Assembly: GCA_050260775.1 (NCBI GenBank)
Contig: JBLNCP010000027.1
Span: 1 to 64,000 of the forward strand
Direction of reading: 5' to 3'
Source of the DNA: CALABS01 sp050260775
GTDB lineage: Bacteria > Pseudomonadota > Alphaproteobacteria > Rhodospirillales > Magnetospirillaceae
Length of the DNA stretch: 64,000 nucleotides
Shown: one piece after another, positions 57,528 to 64,000 of the stretch
How positions within the stretch are numbered: the first letter of the stretch is position 1
How the letters are laid out: every line of letters starts with the position of its first letter
Made by a program: the position numbers and the translations under genes
Notes under the pieces: model-generated
What the model was told of the DNA's origin: nothing
The model's database searches: none
The model's input: only the letters and a program-made list of their open reading frames with translations

Positions 57528-58177
57528 GCCCGCACTCCCGCCTCGTCCAGCGTGCCGCGCGCCGTCAGGGCGTTCATCACCACCACGGTCACCAGCCCCT
57601 CGGCGACCGCCAACGGCAGCTGGGTCAGCGCGAAGATGCCGGCGAACTTGGCGAACGCGCCCGCAAAGCCGGAGCCCGCGTCGGGAAACGCCAACGCCAG
57701 CTGGGCCGAGGTCACCAGGTAGGTGGCGAGATCGCCGAGGGAGGCGCCGAGGAAGACGGCCAGCGCCGACCCCGCCCCCAGCCGCCGCGCCAGCTTCCAG
57801 GCGCCCCAGGCCGCCCATGGCCCGGCCACCGCCATGGAGAACACGTTGGCTCCCAGCGTGGTGAGGCCGCCATGGGCCAGCAGCAGCGCCTGGAACACCA
57901 GGACGATGGTGCCGATCACCGCCATGGCCGGCGGACCGAAGGTCATGGCGCCGAGGCCGGTTCCGGTGGGATGGGAGCACGAGCCGGTGACGCTGGGCAA
58001 TTTCAGCGCCGACAGCACGAAGGCGAAGGCGCCGGCGCCGGCCAGCGCCAGCCGCGCCTGGGGCCGCTCGGCCAGCTGGCGCTTGAGCCGGCGCGCCCCC
58101 AGGGCGACGAAGGGCGCGGAAACGGCCGTCCATGCCAAGGCATGGCCGACCGGAAGGAAACCTTCCATGATATGCAT
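57524..58177 (-). CDS. cbiM: Cobalt transporter S component CbiM
   Basis: 217 residues starting MHIMEGFLP; the N-terminal Met-His-Ile-Met loop coordinates the metal. Seven helices, with SVTGSCSHPTGTGLGA as the second family motif. It is first in the operon, ~80 bp downstream of the riboswitch. Confidence 0.95.
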   Translation of the reverse strand: MHIMEGFLPVGHALAWTAVSAPFVALGARRLKRQLAERPQARLALAGAGAFAFVLSALKLPSVTGSCSHPTGTGLGAMTFGPPAMAVIGTIVLVFQALLLAHGGLTTLGANVFSMAVAGPWAAWGAWKLARRLGAGSALAVFLGASLGDLATYLVTSAQLALAFPDAGSGFAGAFAKFAGIFALTQLPLAVAEGLVTVVVMNALTARGTLDEAGVRA

Positions 58178-58259
58178 ACGAATCCACCTCGAACCGCGAC
58201 ATGCGGCGCATCGTCACCCCCCGGGTCACCCCGCCCGGGAAAGCGTGCGCGCGCGACGG

Positions 58260-58476
58260 CGATGGCAGGTCTCCTGGCTCGCGGGTCAAAAGATTCGGCT
58301 CTAGCCTTCCCGGCCTTCCTCGTCCGCCGGTGGATTACGTGCGGACGGGCCAGTGGCGATCTCGAAACCGGATCCTCACCGCCTACAGTTGCGGGGGCAG
58401 CCCCGGATTCGGCCCCGTTCGGCGCCCCACCGGGTTCCCTTTTCACCCCGCATCGAAGGGATGCGGGGAACCATCG
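58260..58476 (-). ncRNA. Cobalamin (vitamin B12) riboswitch
   Basis: On the reverse strand the closing helix is CGATGG (58476-58471) with CCATCG (58265-58260). Inside are GGTGAAAAGGGAACCCGGTG, GCTGCCCCCGCAACTGTA and the B12 box GAGCCAGGAGACCTGCC. It ends 82 bp before cbiM. When adenosylcobalamin binds, expression downstream should fall. Confidence 0.93.
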
Positions 58477-58482
58477 GCCGGC

Positions 58483-58511
58483 ACTATAAATTCGCCACAT
58501 TGAGGAATCAA
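58483..58511 (-). promoter_or_regulatory. Sigma-70-type promoter of the riboswitch-cbi operon
   Basis: Reverse-strand TTGATT (58511-58506), 17 bp, then TATAGT (58488-58483); transcription would begin at about the first base of the riboswitch. Confidence 0.75.
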
Positions 58512-58605
58512 TTTGATCAAACGGCCGGGTTCCGCTCTGCAGGCTTGCGGGGTGTTCAGGATTCGGTAACCCTCCTTGCCACGTTCCCCTTGGGAGGTAT
58601 CTCTC

Positions 58606-59307
58606 GTGTCGTACTGCATCGCCTTGGTCGACGACGACCGCAACATCCTGACCTCGGTCTCGATGGCGCTGGAAGCCGAAGGCTTCAAGGTCCGCACCTA
58701 CACCGACGGCGCCGATGCGCTGAGGGGGCTGTCCTCGCAGCCGGCGGACCTGGCCGTCCTCGACATCAAGATGCCGCGCATGGACGGCATGGAATTGCTG
58801 CAGCGGCTGCGCAAGACCTCGGCCCTGCCGGTCATTTTCCTGACCTCGAAGGATGACGAGGTCGACGAGCTCCTCGGGCTGCGCATGGGGGCCGACGACT
58901 ACATCAAGAAGCCGTTCTCGCAGAAGCTGCTGATCGAGCGCATCCGCGCCCTGTTGCGCCGCCTCGACATGGCGGCCGACCCCGATCCGGCCGCCGGCGG
59001 CGCGCCGCTGGTGCGCGGCGAGATGGTGCTCGATCCCGGCCGCCACGTCTGCACCTGGAAGGGCCAGAAGGTTGACCTCACGGTCACCGAGTTCCTGATC
59101 CTGAAGTCGCTGGCGCAGCGGCCGGGTCACGTGAAGAACCGCGACCAGCTCATCGACGCCGCCTACGGCGAGCACATCTACGTGGACGACCGCACCATCG
59201 ACAGCCACATCAAGCGGCTGCGCAAGAAGTTCCGCGAGATCGACACCGAGTTCGCCCACATCGAGACCCTGTACGGCGTTGGCTACCGCTACCGTGACGA
59301 AGCCTGA
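58606..59307 (+). CDS. chvI: ChvI-like OmpR-family response regulator
   Basis: 233 residues from GTG 58606, with GGGAGG upstream. The receiver (IALVDDDRNILTSVSMALEA; phospho-Asp in VLDIKMPRMDG; KKPF) closely follows ChvI. The winged-helix output (about 140-230) ends IETLYGVGYRY. ChvI controls cell-envelope and acid responses in Rhizobiales. Overlaps chvG by 14 bp. Confidence 0.9.
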   Translation: MSYCIALVDDDRNILTSVSMALEAEGFKVRTYTDGADALRGLSSQPADLAVLDIKMPRMDGMELLQRLRKTSALPVIFLTSKDDEVDELLGLRMGADDYIKKPFSQKLLIERIRALLRRLDMAADPDPAAGGAPLVRGEMVLDPGRHVCTWKGQKVDLTVTEFLILKSLAQRPGHVKNRDQLIDAAYGEHIYVDDRTIDSHIKRLRKKFREIDTEFAHIETLYGVGYRYRDEA

Positions 59308-60925
59308 GGGCGGGCGCGGCCAGCGCCGCCCGCGGCGGCGCTGGCGGCCGATGGCGTCGCCGCTGACGCGGCGCATCCTCGCCGTCAACCTGGTGGCGCC
59401 GGTGCTGCTGGTGGTCGGGCTGTTCTATCTCGACCTCTACAAGCAGGGCCTGATCCAGGCCGAGCTGGCCGGGCTCACCACCCAGGCCGAGATGGTGGCC
59501 GGCGCCATCGCCGAGGGCGCGGTGGTCGAGGAATCGCGCGGGCTGCTGGAGTTCAACCGCGAGCTGGCGCAGCAGATGGTGCGCCGCCTGGCCGAGCCGG
59601 CGCAGGTGCGTGCCCGCCTGTTCGATTCGGTCGGCGACCTCGCCGCCGATTCGCGCTTCCTGCTCTACGGCAAGGGGGTGGTGCAGATCGAGGATCTGTC
59701 GCCGCCCAAGGGCCATGGCTGGCGGGCCGAGCTGCGGCACGTCTGGGAGCGGCTGGCGACGTGGATGCCGGTGGACGAGGCGCTGCCCGCCTACGTCGAG
59801 CATGCCGAACAGCGCGCCGACCATTATCCCGAGGCGATGGCCGCGCTGGGCGGCCAGAGCGAGCGCGCGGTGCGCAACCGCAAGGGCGGCGGCCTGCTGC
59901 TGTCGGCGGCGGTGCCGGTGCAGCGCTACAAGCAGGTGGTGGGCGTGCTCATGGTCACCGCCGACGGCGACCCGGTGGCGCGCTCGCTGTTCCGGGTGCG
60001 TCTGGCGATCATCGAGGTGTTCGCCGTCACCCTGGCGATCACCACCATGCTGTCGCTCTATCTCGCCGGCACCATCGCCCGGCCGGTGCGCCGTCTGGCG
60101 CTGGCCGCCGAGCAGGTGCGCCACGGCCACGGCCGGCGCCACCGCATCCCCGACCTGTCCGACCGCCACGACGAGATCGGCGAATTGTCGGTGGCGTTCA
60201 CCGCGATGACCGAGGCGCTGTGGGCGCGCATGGACGCCATCGAGGCCTTTGCCGCCGACGTCGCCCACGAGATCAAGAACCCGCTGACCTCGGTGCGCTC
60301 GGCGGTGGAAACCGCGGCGCGGGTGCAGGATCCCGAGAAGCAGCGCAAGCTCCTGGCCATCATCCAGAACGATGTCGAGCGCCTCAACCGGCTGATCAGC
60401 GACATCTCCGACGCCTCGCGCCTCGACGCCGAATTGTCGCGCGCCGAGACCGAGCCGGTCGCGGTGGCCCAGATGATCGAGACGATGGCCGACGTCTACC
60501 GCTCGACCACCGACGAGGAGACGGTGCGCTTCCAGGTCAGCCTGCCGTCCGGCAATCCCCTGACGGTCGGCGGCATCGAGGGCCGCCTGGTCCAGGTGCT
60601 GCGCAACCTGGTGGGCAACGCGCTGTCCTTCAGCCCGCCCGGCGGCACCATCCGCCTGGGGGCGGAGCGCGAAGGCAAGTTCGTCCGCGTCGAGGTGGAG
60701 GACGACGGCCCCGGCATCCCCGAGGGCAAGCTCGAGGCCATCTTCGACCGCTTCTACACCGAACGCCCCGCCGGCGAGGCCTTCGGCTCCCATTCCGGCC
60801 TGGGCCTGTCGATCTCCAAGCAGATCGTCGAGGCCCATGGCGGCCTGATTTGGGCGGAAAACAGGCACGCCCCCGACGGGACCGTCACGGGGGCGCGCTT
60901 CGTGGTCAAGCTGCCGGCGCTGTGA
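59294..60925 (+). CDS. chvG: ChvG-like membrane sensor histidine kinase
   Basis: 543 residues from GTG 59294. Two membrane helices (about 27-47 and 238-260) frame a periplasmic sensor, followed by HAMP, the phospho-His in DVAHEIKNPLTSVRS near 329, and ATPase boxes LVGNALSFSPPGG, DDGPGIP and GLGLSISKQI. In many relatives hprK follows directly; here it lies on the opposite strand beyond cbiMNQO. Confidence 0.9.
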   Translation: MTKPEGGRGQRRPRRRWRPMASPLTRRILAVNLVAPVLLVVGLFYLDLYKQGLIQAELAGLTTQAEMVAGAIAEGAVVEESRGLLEFNRELAQQMVRRLAEPAQVRARLFDSVGDLAADSRFLLYGKGVVQIEDLSPPKGHGWRAELRHVWERLATWMPVDEALPAYVEHAEQRADHYPEAMAALGGQSERAVRNRKGGGLLLSAAVPVQRYKQVVGVLMVTADGDPVARSLFRVRLAIIEVFAVTLAITTMLSLYLAGTIARPVRRLALAAEQVRHGHGRRHRIPDLSDRHDEIGELSVAFTAMTEALWARMDAIEAFAADVAHEIKNPLTSVRSAVETAARVQDPEKQRKLLAIIQNDVERLNRLISDISDASRLDAELSRAETEPVAVAQMIETMADVYRSTTDEETVRFQVSLPSGNPLTVGGIEGRLVQVLRNLVGNALSFSPPGGTIRLGAEREGKFVRVEVEDDGPGIPEGKLEAIFDRFYTERPAGEAFGSHSGLGLSISKQIVEAHGGLIWAENRHAPDGTVTGARFVVKLPAL

Positions 60926-60943
60926 GGCGCCCGGCGATCAGCC

Positions 60944-61075
60944 CTACATCACTCCGGCGATCCACAGCACGAGGCCGCCCGCGCCGATCAGCGCGACGGT
61001 GCCCACGCACAGCATGGTGAGGCCGACGGCGACGGCGGTGACGTCCTGGCGGAGGGTGCAAACGGCGGTGGACAT
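60944..61075 (-). CDS. 43-residue single-helix membrane peptide
   Basis: Starts MSTAVCTLRQDVTAVAVG and ends LVLWIAGVM; about residues 13-42 are hydrophobic, one membrane helix. AGGAGAG lies 6 bp before the ATG and is part of a hairpin (61081-61116). Convergent with chvG. Function unknown. Confidence 0.65.
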   Translation of the reverse strand: MSTAVCTLRQDVTAVAVGLTMLCVGTVALIGAGGLVLWIAGVM

Positions 61076-61080
61076 TGGTT

Positions 61081-61116
61081 CTCTCCTGGGGGGCAGTCCG
61101 AAACTGCCCGGGAGAG
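61081..61116 (-). promoter_or_regulatory. Hairpin masking the ribosome site of the 43-aa gene
   Basis: On the reverse strand, CTCTCC and GGAGAG form an outer 6-bp stem and GGGCAGT/ACTGCCC an inner 7-bp stem with a 5-base loop. The Shine-Dalgarno GGAGAG is inside the outer stem. Confidence 0.6.
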
Positions 61117-61186
61117 TAGTGGCGTCCCTGCCCGAAAGGATTTGATGTTGATCACGTGGCGGGCGACGGCTCCCGCCCCGGGACCA

Positions 61187-61213
61187 TCACCCCCGGGTCA
61201 AGCCCGGGGGTGA
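61187..61213. repeat. REP-like palindrome, second copy
   Basis: TCACCCCCGGG-TCAAG-CCCGGGGGTGA, the same type as 49121-49143. It lies 20 bp past the enoyl-CoA hydratase stop and may also act as a transcript end. Confidence 0.7.
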
Positions 61214-61233
61214 CGGCGACGCGGGAAAGCGGA

Positions 61234-62010
61234 TCAGCGGTTCTTGAAAGCCGGCTGGCGCTTCTCGGCGAAGGCGGCCATGCCTTCCTTCTGGTCCTCG
61301 GTGGCGAAGGCCGACTGGAACAGCCGGCGTTCGAAGCGGATGCCCTGGGACAGGGTGGTCTCGAACGCCGCGTTGACCGCCTCCTTGGCCATCAGGACCA
61401 GGGGACGGCTCATGGCGGCGATGCGCTCGGCGACCTTGACCGCCTCGTCGACCAGGTCGGCGGCGGGGACGATGCGGCTGACCAGTCCGGCGCGCTCGGC
61501 CTCGGCGGCGTCCATCATGCGGCCGGTGAGGCACATCTCCATGGCCTTGGCCTTGCCGACGGCGCGGGTCAGGCGCTGGGTGCCGCCGGCGCCCGGGATG
61601 GTGCCGATGGTGATCTCCGGCTGGCCGAACTTGGCGGTGTCGGCGGCCAGGATGAAGTCGCACATCATGGCGACCTCGCAACCGCCGCCCAGGGCATAGC
61701 CGGCGACGGCGGCGATGATCGGCTTGCGGCAGGTGGTGATGCGTTCCCAGCCGTTGGTGATGAAGTCCTCGAGATAGGCGTCCATGTAGCTCTTGGACGC
61801 CATCTCCTTGATGTCGGCGCCGGCGGCGAACGCCTTCTCGGACCCGGTGAGCACGATGCAGCCGATGCCGGCATCGGCTTCGAAGGCGTTGAGCGCGGCG
61901 CCCAGTTCCTTGATGAGGGCGGCGCACAGCGCGTTGAGGGCCTTGGGGCGGTTGAGCGTGATCAGGCCGACCTGGCCGCGGGTTTCGACCAGGATGTTTT
62001 CGTAAGCCAT
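61234..62010 (-). CDS. Enoyl-CoA hydratase
   Basis: 258 residues, crotonase fold. Oxyanion-hole segments are AFAAGADIKEM and YALGGGCEVAMMCD; catalytic Glu residues are in QPEITIGTIPGAGG. It hydrates trans-2-enoyl-CoA in fatty-acid beta-oxidation (mitochondrial ECHS1-like). The ETF-QO gene at the other end of the window serves the same pathway but is not linked as an operon. Confidence 0.93.
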   Translation of the reverse strand: MAYENILVETRGQVGLITLNRPKALNALCAALIKELGAALNAFEADAGIGCIVLTGSEKAFAAGADIKEMASKSYMDAYLEDFITNGWERITTCRKPIIAAVAGYALGGGCEVAMMCDFILAADTAKFGQPEITIGTIPGAGGTQRLTRAVGKAKAMEMCLTGRMMDAAEAERAGLVSRIVPAADLVDEAVKVAERIAAMSRPLVLMAKEAVNAAFETTLSQGIRFERRLFQSAFATEDQKEGMAAFAEKRQPAFKNR

Positions 62011-62031
62011 GTCAGATCCCCTTCTGGCGGG

Positions 62032-62391
62032 TCATTCGGGAGAGACGGTGAAATGCACCAGGACCGCGCGGCCGTCCTCGCTGGCGCCCAGCTTGAGAAT
62101 TTCGGCCTCGCGGCGATAGACGGTGTCGCTTTCCCGCGTCCAGCCCAGCTGGGGCAGGGTCGCGGCATAGAAGCGGTAGATTTCGGCGGCGCGAATGGTG
62201 CCGCGGGCATAAGCCTCGACGATGCGGCCGCCGGGCGTGTCGAACGCCATGCCGGTGCCGGGAACCTCGGCGAGGCCGGGAGCCAGCGGCAGGTCCTCGT
62301 AGACGGCAAGGAAGCCCTCGGCTCCGGCGGAAAGCGGCGCCGCGGCGAGCAGGACGGCCACGAGGCCGGGTAGAAGCAGGCGTTTGACCAT
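62032..62391 (-). CDS. Exported hypothetical protein (119 aa)
   Basis: Start ATG 62391 gives a signal peptide (MVKRLLLPGLVAVLLAAAPLSAGAEG, broken here for length: cleavage likely after SAGA). The mature ~95 residues contain IYRFYAATLPQLGW and a strand-rich end (AVLVHFTVSPE). The FY-x4-P-x2-GW pattern is shared with the lipoprotein at 46223-46753. It lies between mutM and the enoyl-CoA hydratase, 19 bp from the latter's gene. Confidence 0.78.
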   Translation of the reverse strand: MVKRLLLPGLVAVLLAAAPLSAGAEGFLAVYEDLPLAPGLAEVPGTGMAFDTPGGRIVEAYARGTIRAAEIYRFYAATLPQLGWTRESDTVYRREAEILKLGASEDGRAVLVHFTVSPE

Positions 62392-62410
62392 CACGTTCTC
62401 GGTGATACCA

Positions 62411-63247
62411 CTAGCGTTGCCGCGTTGCACAAAAAAAAGTGGACCTGCCCGCCTGGACGATGCGGCGTATGCCCCCGTCGCCGGCGCCGCAATCGCAGCC
62501 CGGACAGGGTTTGCCTTCACGGCCGTAGACGGCGAAACGATGCTGGAAATAGCCCAGTTCACCGGTCGGCTGGACGTGGTCCTTGAGCGAGGACCCGCCG
62601 GCGGCGATCGCTTCCGCCAGCACCGCCTTGATGGCGTCGACCAGCGGACCGATCTCGCCCGGGGCCAGCGACCCGGCCTCGCGGGTCGGCGCGATGCCGG
62701 CGCGGAACAGGCTCTCGCAGACGTAGATGTTGCCGAGCCCGGCCACCACGGTCTGGTCGAGCAGCGCCGTCTTGATGGGGGTGGCCTTGCCGGCCAGGCG
62801 CGCGGCGAGGACGGCCGCGGTGAAGGCGGCCTCCAGCGGCTCCGGGCCCAGGCCGGCGAGCAGGGGATGGGCGGCGAGCTCCGACGGCGCGCACAGGGTC
62901 ATCAGGCCGAAGCGGCGCGGGTCGGTGAAGGTGACCACCGTGCCGTCGTCGGTGCGGAATTCCACATGGTCGTGCCGGCCGGGCGGCTCGTTGCGTCCCC
63001 GGGTGATGACCATGCGGCCGGACATGCCGAGATGTCCCAGCAGGACCACCTCGTCCAGCGTCACCACCAGGTACTTGGCGCGGCGCCCCACGCGCTCGAT
63101 GCGCCGGCCGGTCAGCCGCTCGGCGAAGCGCTCGGGAAAGGGGGCGCGCAGGTCGGGGCGGCGCGTCTCCACCGCCACCAGGGTGCGGCCCTCCCACACC
63201 GCGGCCAGCCCGCGCGCGACGGTTTCGACCTCGGGAAGCTCGGGCAT
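62411..63247 (-). CDS. mutM: Formamidopyrimidine-DNA glycosylase (MutM/Fpg) with altered zinc finger
   Basis: 278 residues. The catalytic Pro2-Glu3 is in MPELPEVETVARGL; the H2TH region includes GLGNIYVCESLFRAGI. The enzyme removes 8-oxoguanine. The C-terminal zinc finger normally has four Cys; here C248, C251 and C273 are present but the last is Arg276 (FFCATRQR), while an extra Cys253 is next to the first pair. Activity may rely on that Cys or on a zincless finger. Confidence 0.93.
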   Translation of the reverse strand: MPELPEVETVARGLAAVWEGRTLVAVETRRPDLRAPFPERFAERLTGRRIERVGRRAKYLVVTLDEVVLLGHLGMSGRMVITRGRNEPPGRHDHVEFRTDDGTVVTFTDPRRFGLMTLCAPSELAAHPLLAGLGPEPLEAAFTAAVLAARLAGKATPIKTALLDQTVVAGLGNIYVCESLFRAGIAPTREAGSLAPGEIGPLVDAIKAVLAEAIAAGGSSLKDHVQPTGELGYFQHRFAVYGREGKPCPGCDCGAGDGGIRRIVQAGRSTFFCATRQR

Positions 63248-63248
63248 G

Positions 63249-63863
63249 TCAGCGCTGGGCCATCTCGTCGAACTGGCGGGTGAAGTCGGCGCGGATCGCC
63301 TCGGCGGATGCCGGCCAGGTCGAAGGCGGCGTGGTGCCGGCCGTGCGTCCGCCCATGCCGGTCAGCCCCTGGGCGCAGACCCAGTCGGGTTCCACCACGG
63401 TGTCGAACAGCGGCTGGCGGCCCAGCGCCCGCTTGCCGGCGGCGGCGAAATCCTGGGGATGGTTGCGGCCCCAGCGGGCCACCGCCTCCGCCTGCCGCGC
63501 CAGGCCCGAGACGGCGCGGCGCGCGGTCGAATCGATGCAGCGCGACGAATCATAGAGGCCGCGCATCATGGCCAGGGCGTACCACTCCAGCGCCTCGTTC
63601 GGGTTCTCGCCCAGCAGGCGGCGCGACAGGTCGAACAGGAAGCCGGGCGACAGCCGGTCGGCGTTGGCACGCTCCCAGGCGATCACCTCGCCGTTGCGGG
63701 CGGGCGGGATGTAGGCGAGGCGGCCAAACAGCTCGGCTTGGTCCTGCCAGTGGGAGGGCACCGGCTCGGGCAGCGACGTGTCGGTGGCCATGGCCGGGGT
63801 GCCGACCAGCATCATCGGGGCCAGCAGAAGGGCGGCCAGCGCCGCCGCAAGGGTTCGGGTCAT
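63249..63863 (-). CDS. Exported hypothetical protein (204 aa)
   Basis: A signal peptide (cleavage likely after PAMA, near residue 26) and a helical domain with two Cys residues (SRCIDSTARRA; DWVCAQGL) that could form a disulfide. LLGENPNEALEWYALAMMRG resembles a TPR/Sel1-like helix pair. Its stop is 1 bp from the mutM start, so the two are probably co-transcribed. Family not recognised. Confidence 0.7.
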   Translation of the reverse strand: MTRTLAAALAALLLAPMMLVGTPAMATDTSLPEPVPSHWQDQAELFGRLAYIPPARNGEVIAWERANADRLSPGFLFDLSRRLLGENPNEALEWYALAMMRGLYDSSRCIDSTARRAVSGLARQAEAVARWGRNHPQDFAAAGKRALGRQPLFDTVVEPDWVCAQGLTGMGGRTAGTTPPSTWPASAEAIRADFTRQFDEMAQR

Positions 63864-63905
63864 CGGCGTCCCTATTCACCGTGGGACCGCCACCCTAGCC
63901 CCCGC

Positions 63906-64000
63906 CTAGTCTCCAGACAAGTGGAGGACGACGCGCCTTTGGTGGGGACGGGTGCGATGCTCGAACACATAGAGGCCCTGCCAGGTCCCGAGCGCCATCC
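63906..64000 (-). CDS. YjbQ-family (UPF0047) protein, C-terminal end (partial)
   Basis: Thirty-one codons are in the window, ending at 63906. The sequence MALGTWQGLYVFEHRTRP then HQRRVVLHLSGD is the conserved C-terminus of the YjbQ/UPF0047 family, whose members have thiamine-phosphate-synthase-like activity. The rest lies beyond base 64000. Confidence 0.8.
   Translation of the reverse strand, partial: MALGTWQGLYVFEHRTRPHQRRVVLHLSGD

Overview
The window is a GC-rich alphaproteobacterial chromosome segment, most like a Rhodospirillales member (Magnetospirillum/Phaeospirillum type). This rests on gene content and order: ffh-rpsP-rimM-trmD-rplS, a ChvI/ChvG two-component pair, the incomplete regulatory PTS (HprK, EIIA-Man, HPr, EI) with RapZ, a cobalamin-riboswitch cbiMNQO set, a Suv3-like helicase and chemoreceptor/GGDEF-EAL signalling. 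No 16S rRNA is present, so the genus is inference.

Layout. 1-6046: end of the ETF-ubiquinone oxidoreductase gene, a TPR lipoprotein, ispE, a Suv3-like helicase, a small ORF and tRNA-Gln(UUG). 6082-22176: a complete 16,095-bp Tn7-like transposon with 7-bp terminal inverted repeats (TGTCGGA...TCCGACA), repeated TnsB-type sites at the ends and an exact 5-bp target duplication CCCGT (6077-6081 and 22177-22181). It lies 30 bp past the CCA end of tRNA-Gln. It encodes TniQ, TnsA, TnsB and TnsC plus two defence-like cargo modules. Module 1 is a Mokosh type II-like helicase-PLD protein with a nuclease-like partner, a small membrane protein and a divergent XRE regulator sitting on an 18-bp palindrome. 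Module 2 is an N6-adenine methyltransferase overlapping a PD-(D/E)XK protein, with a divergent WYL-type regulator. 22181-28536: di-haem peroxidase, response regulator, HWE-type kinase, Fe-alcohol dehydrogenase and a decayed chemoreceptor pseudogene. 28600-35787: leuB, leuD, leuC and the translation/SRP cluster. 36111-48986: PAS-GGDEF-EAL protein, J-domain protein, Bax-inhibitor-1 homologue, ABC exporter with a divergent esterase, FIST protein, thpR, rimI, tsaB, a VanX-like dipeptidase and small genes. 49161-51732: ahcY with a SahR-like operator, AhpD-like protein and ECF sigma factor. 51736-60925: PTS/RapZ/HprK genes run directly from cbiMNQO, which starts at a cobalamin riboswitch; chvI-chvG diverge. 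60944-64000: a 43-residue membrane peptide with a hidden ribosome site, enoyl-CoA hydratase, mutM, two exported proteins and the end of a YjbQ-family gene.

How it works together. The most notable part is the transposon, which appears to home to a tRNA gene and carry phage-defence genes. A single bidirectional operator region may control both its transposition genes and its Mokosh-like operon. Also notable is a chain of overlapping genes that places hprK and the PTS regulators downstream of a vitamin B12 riboswitch.
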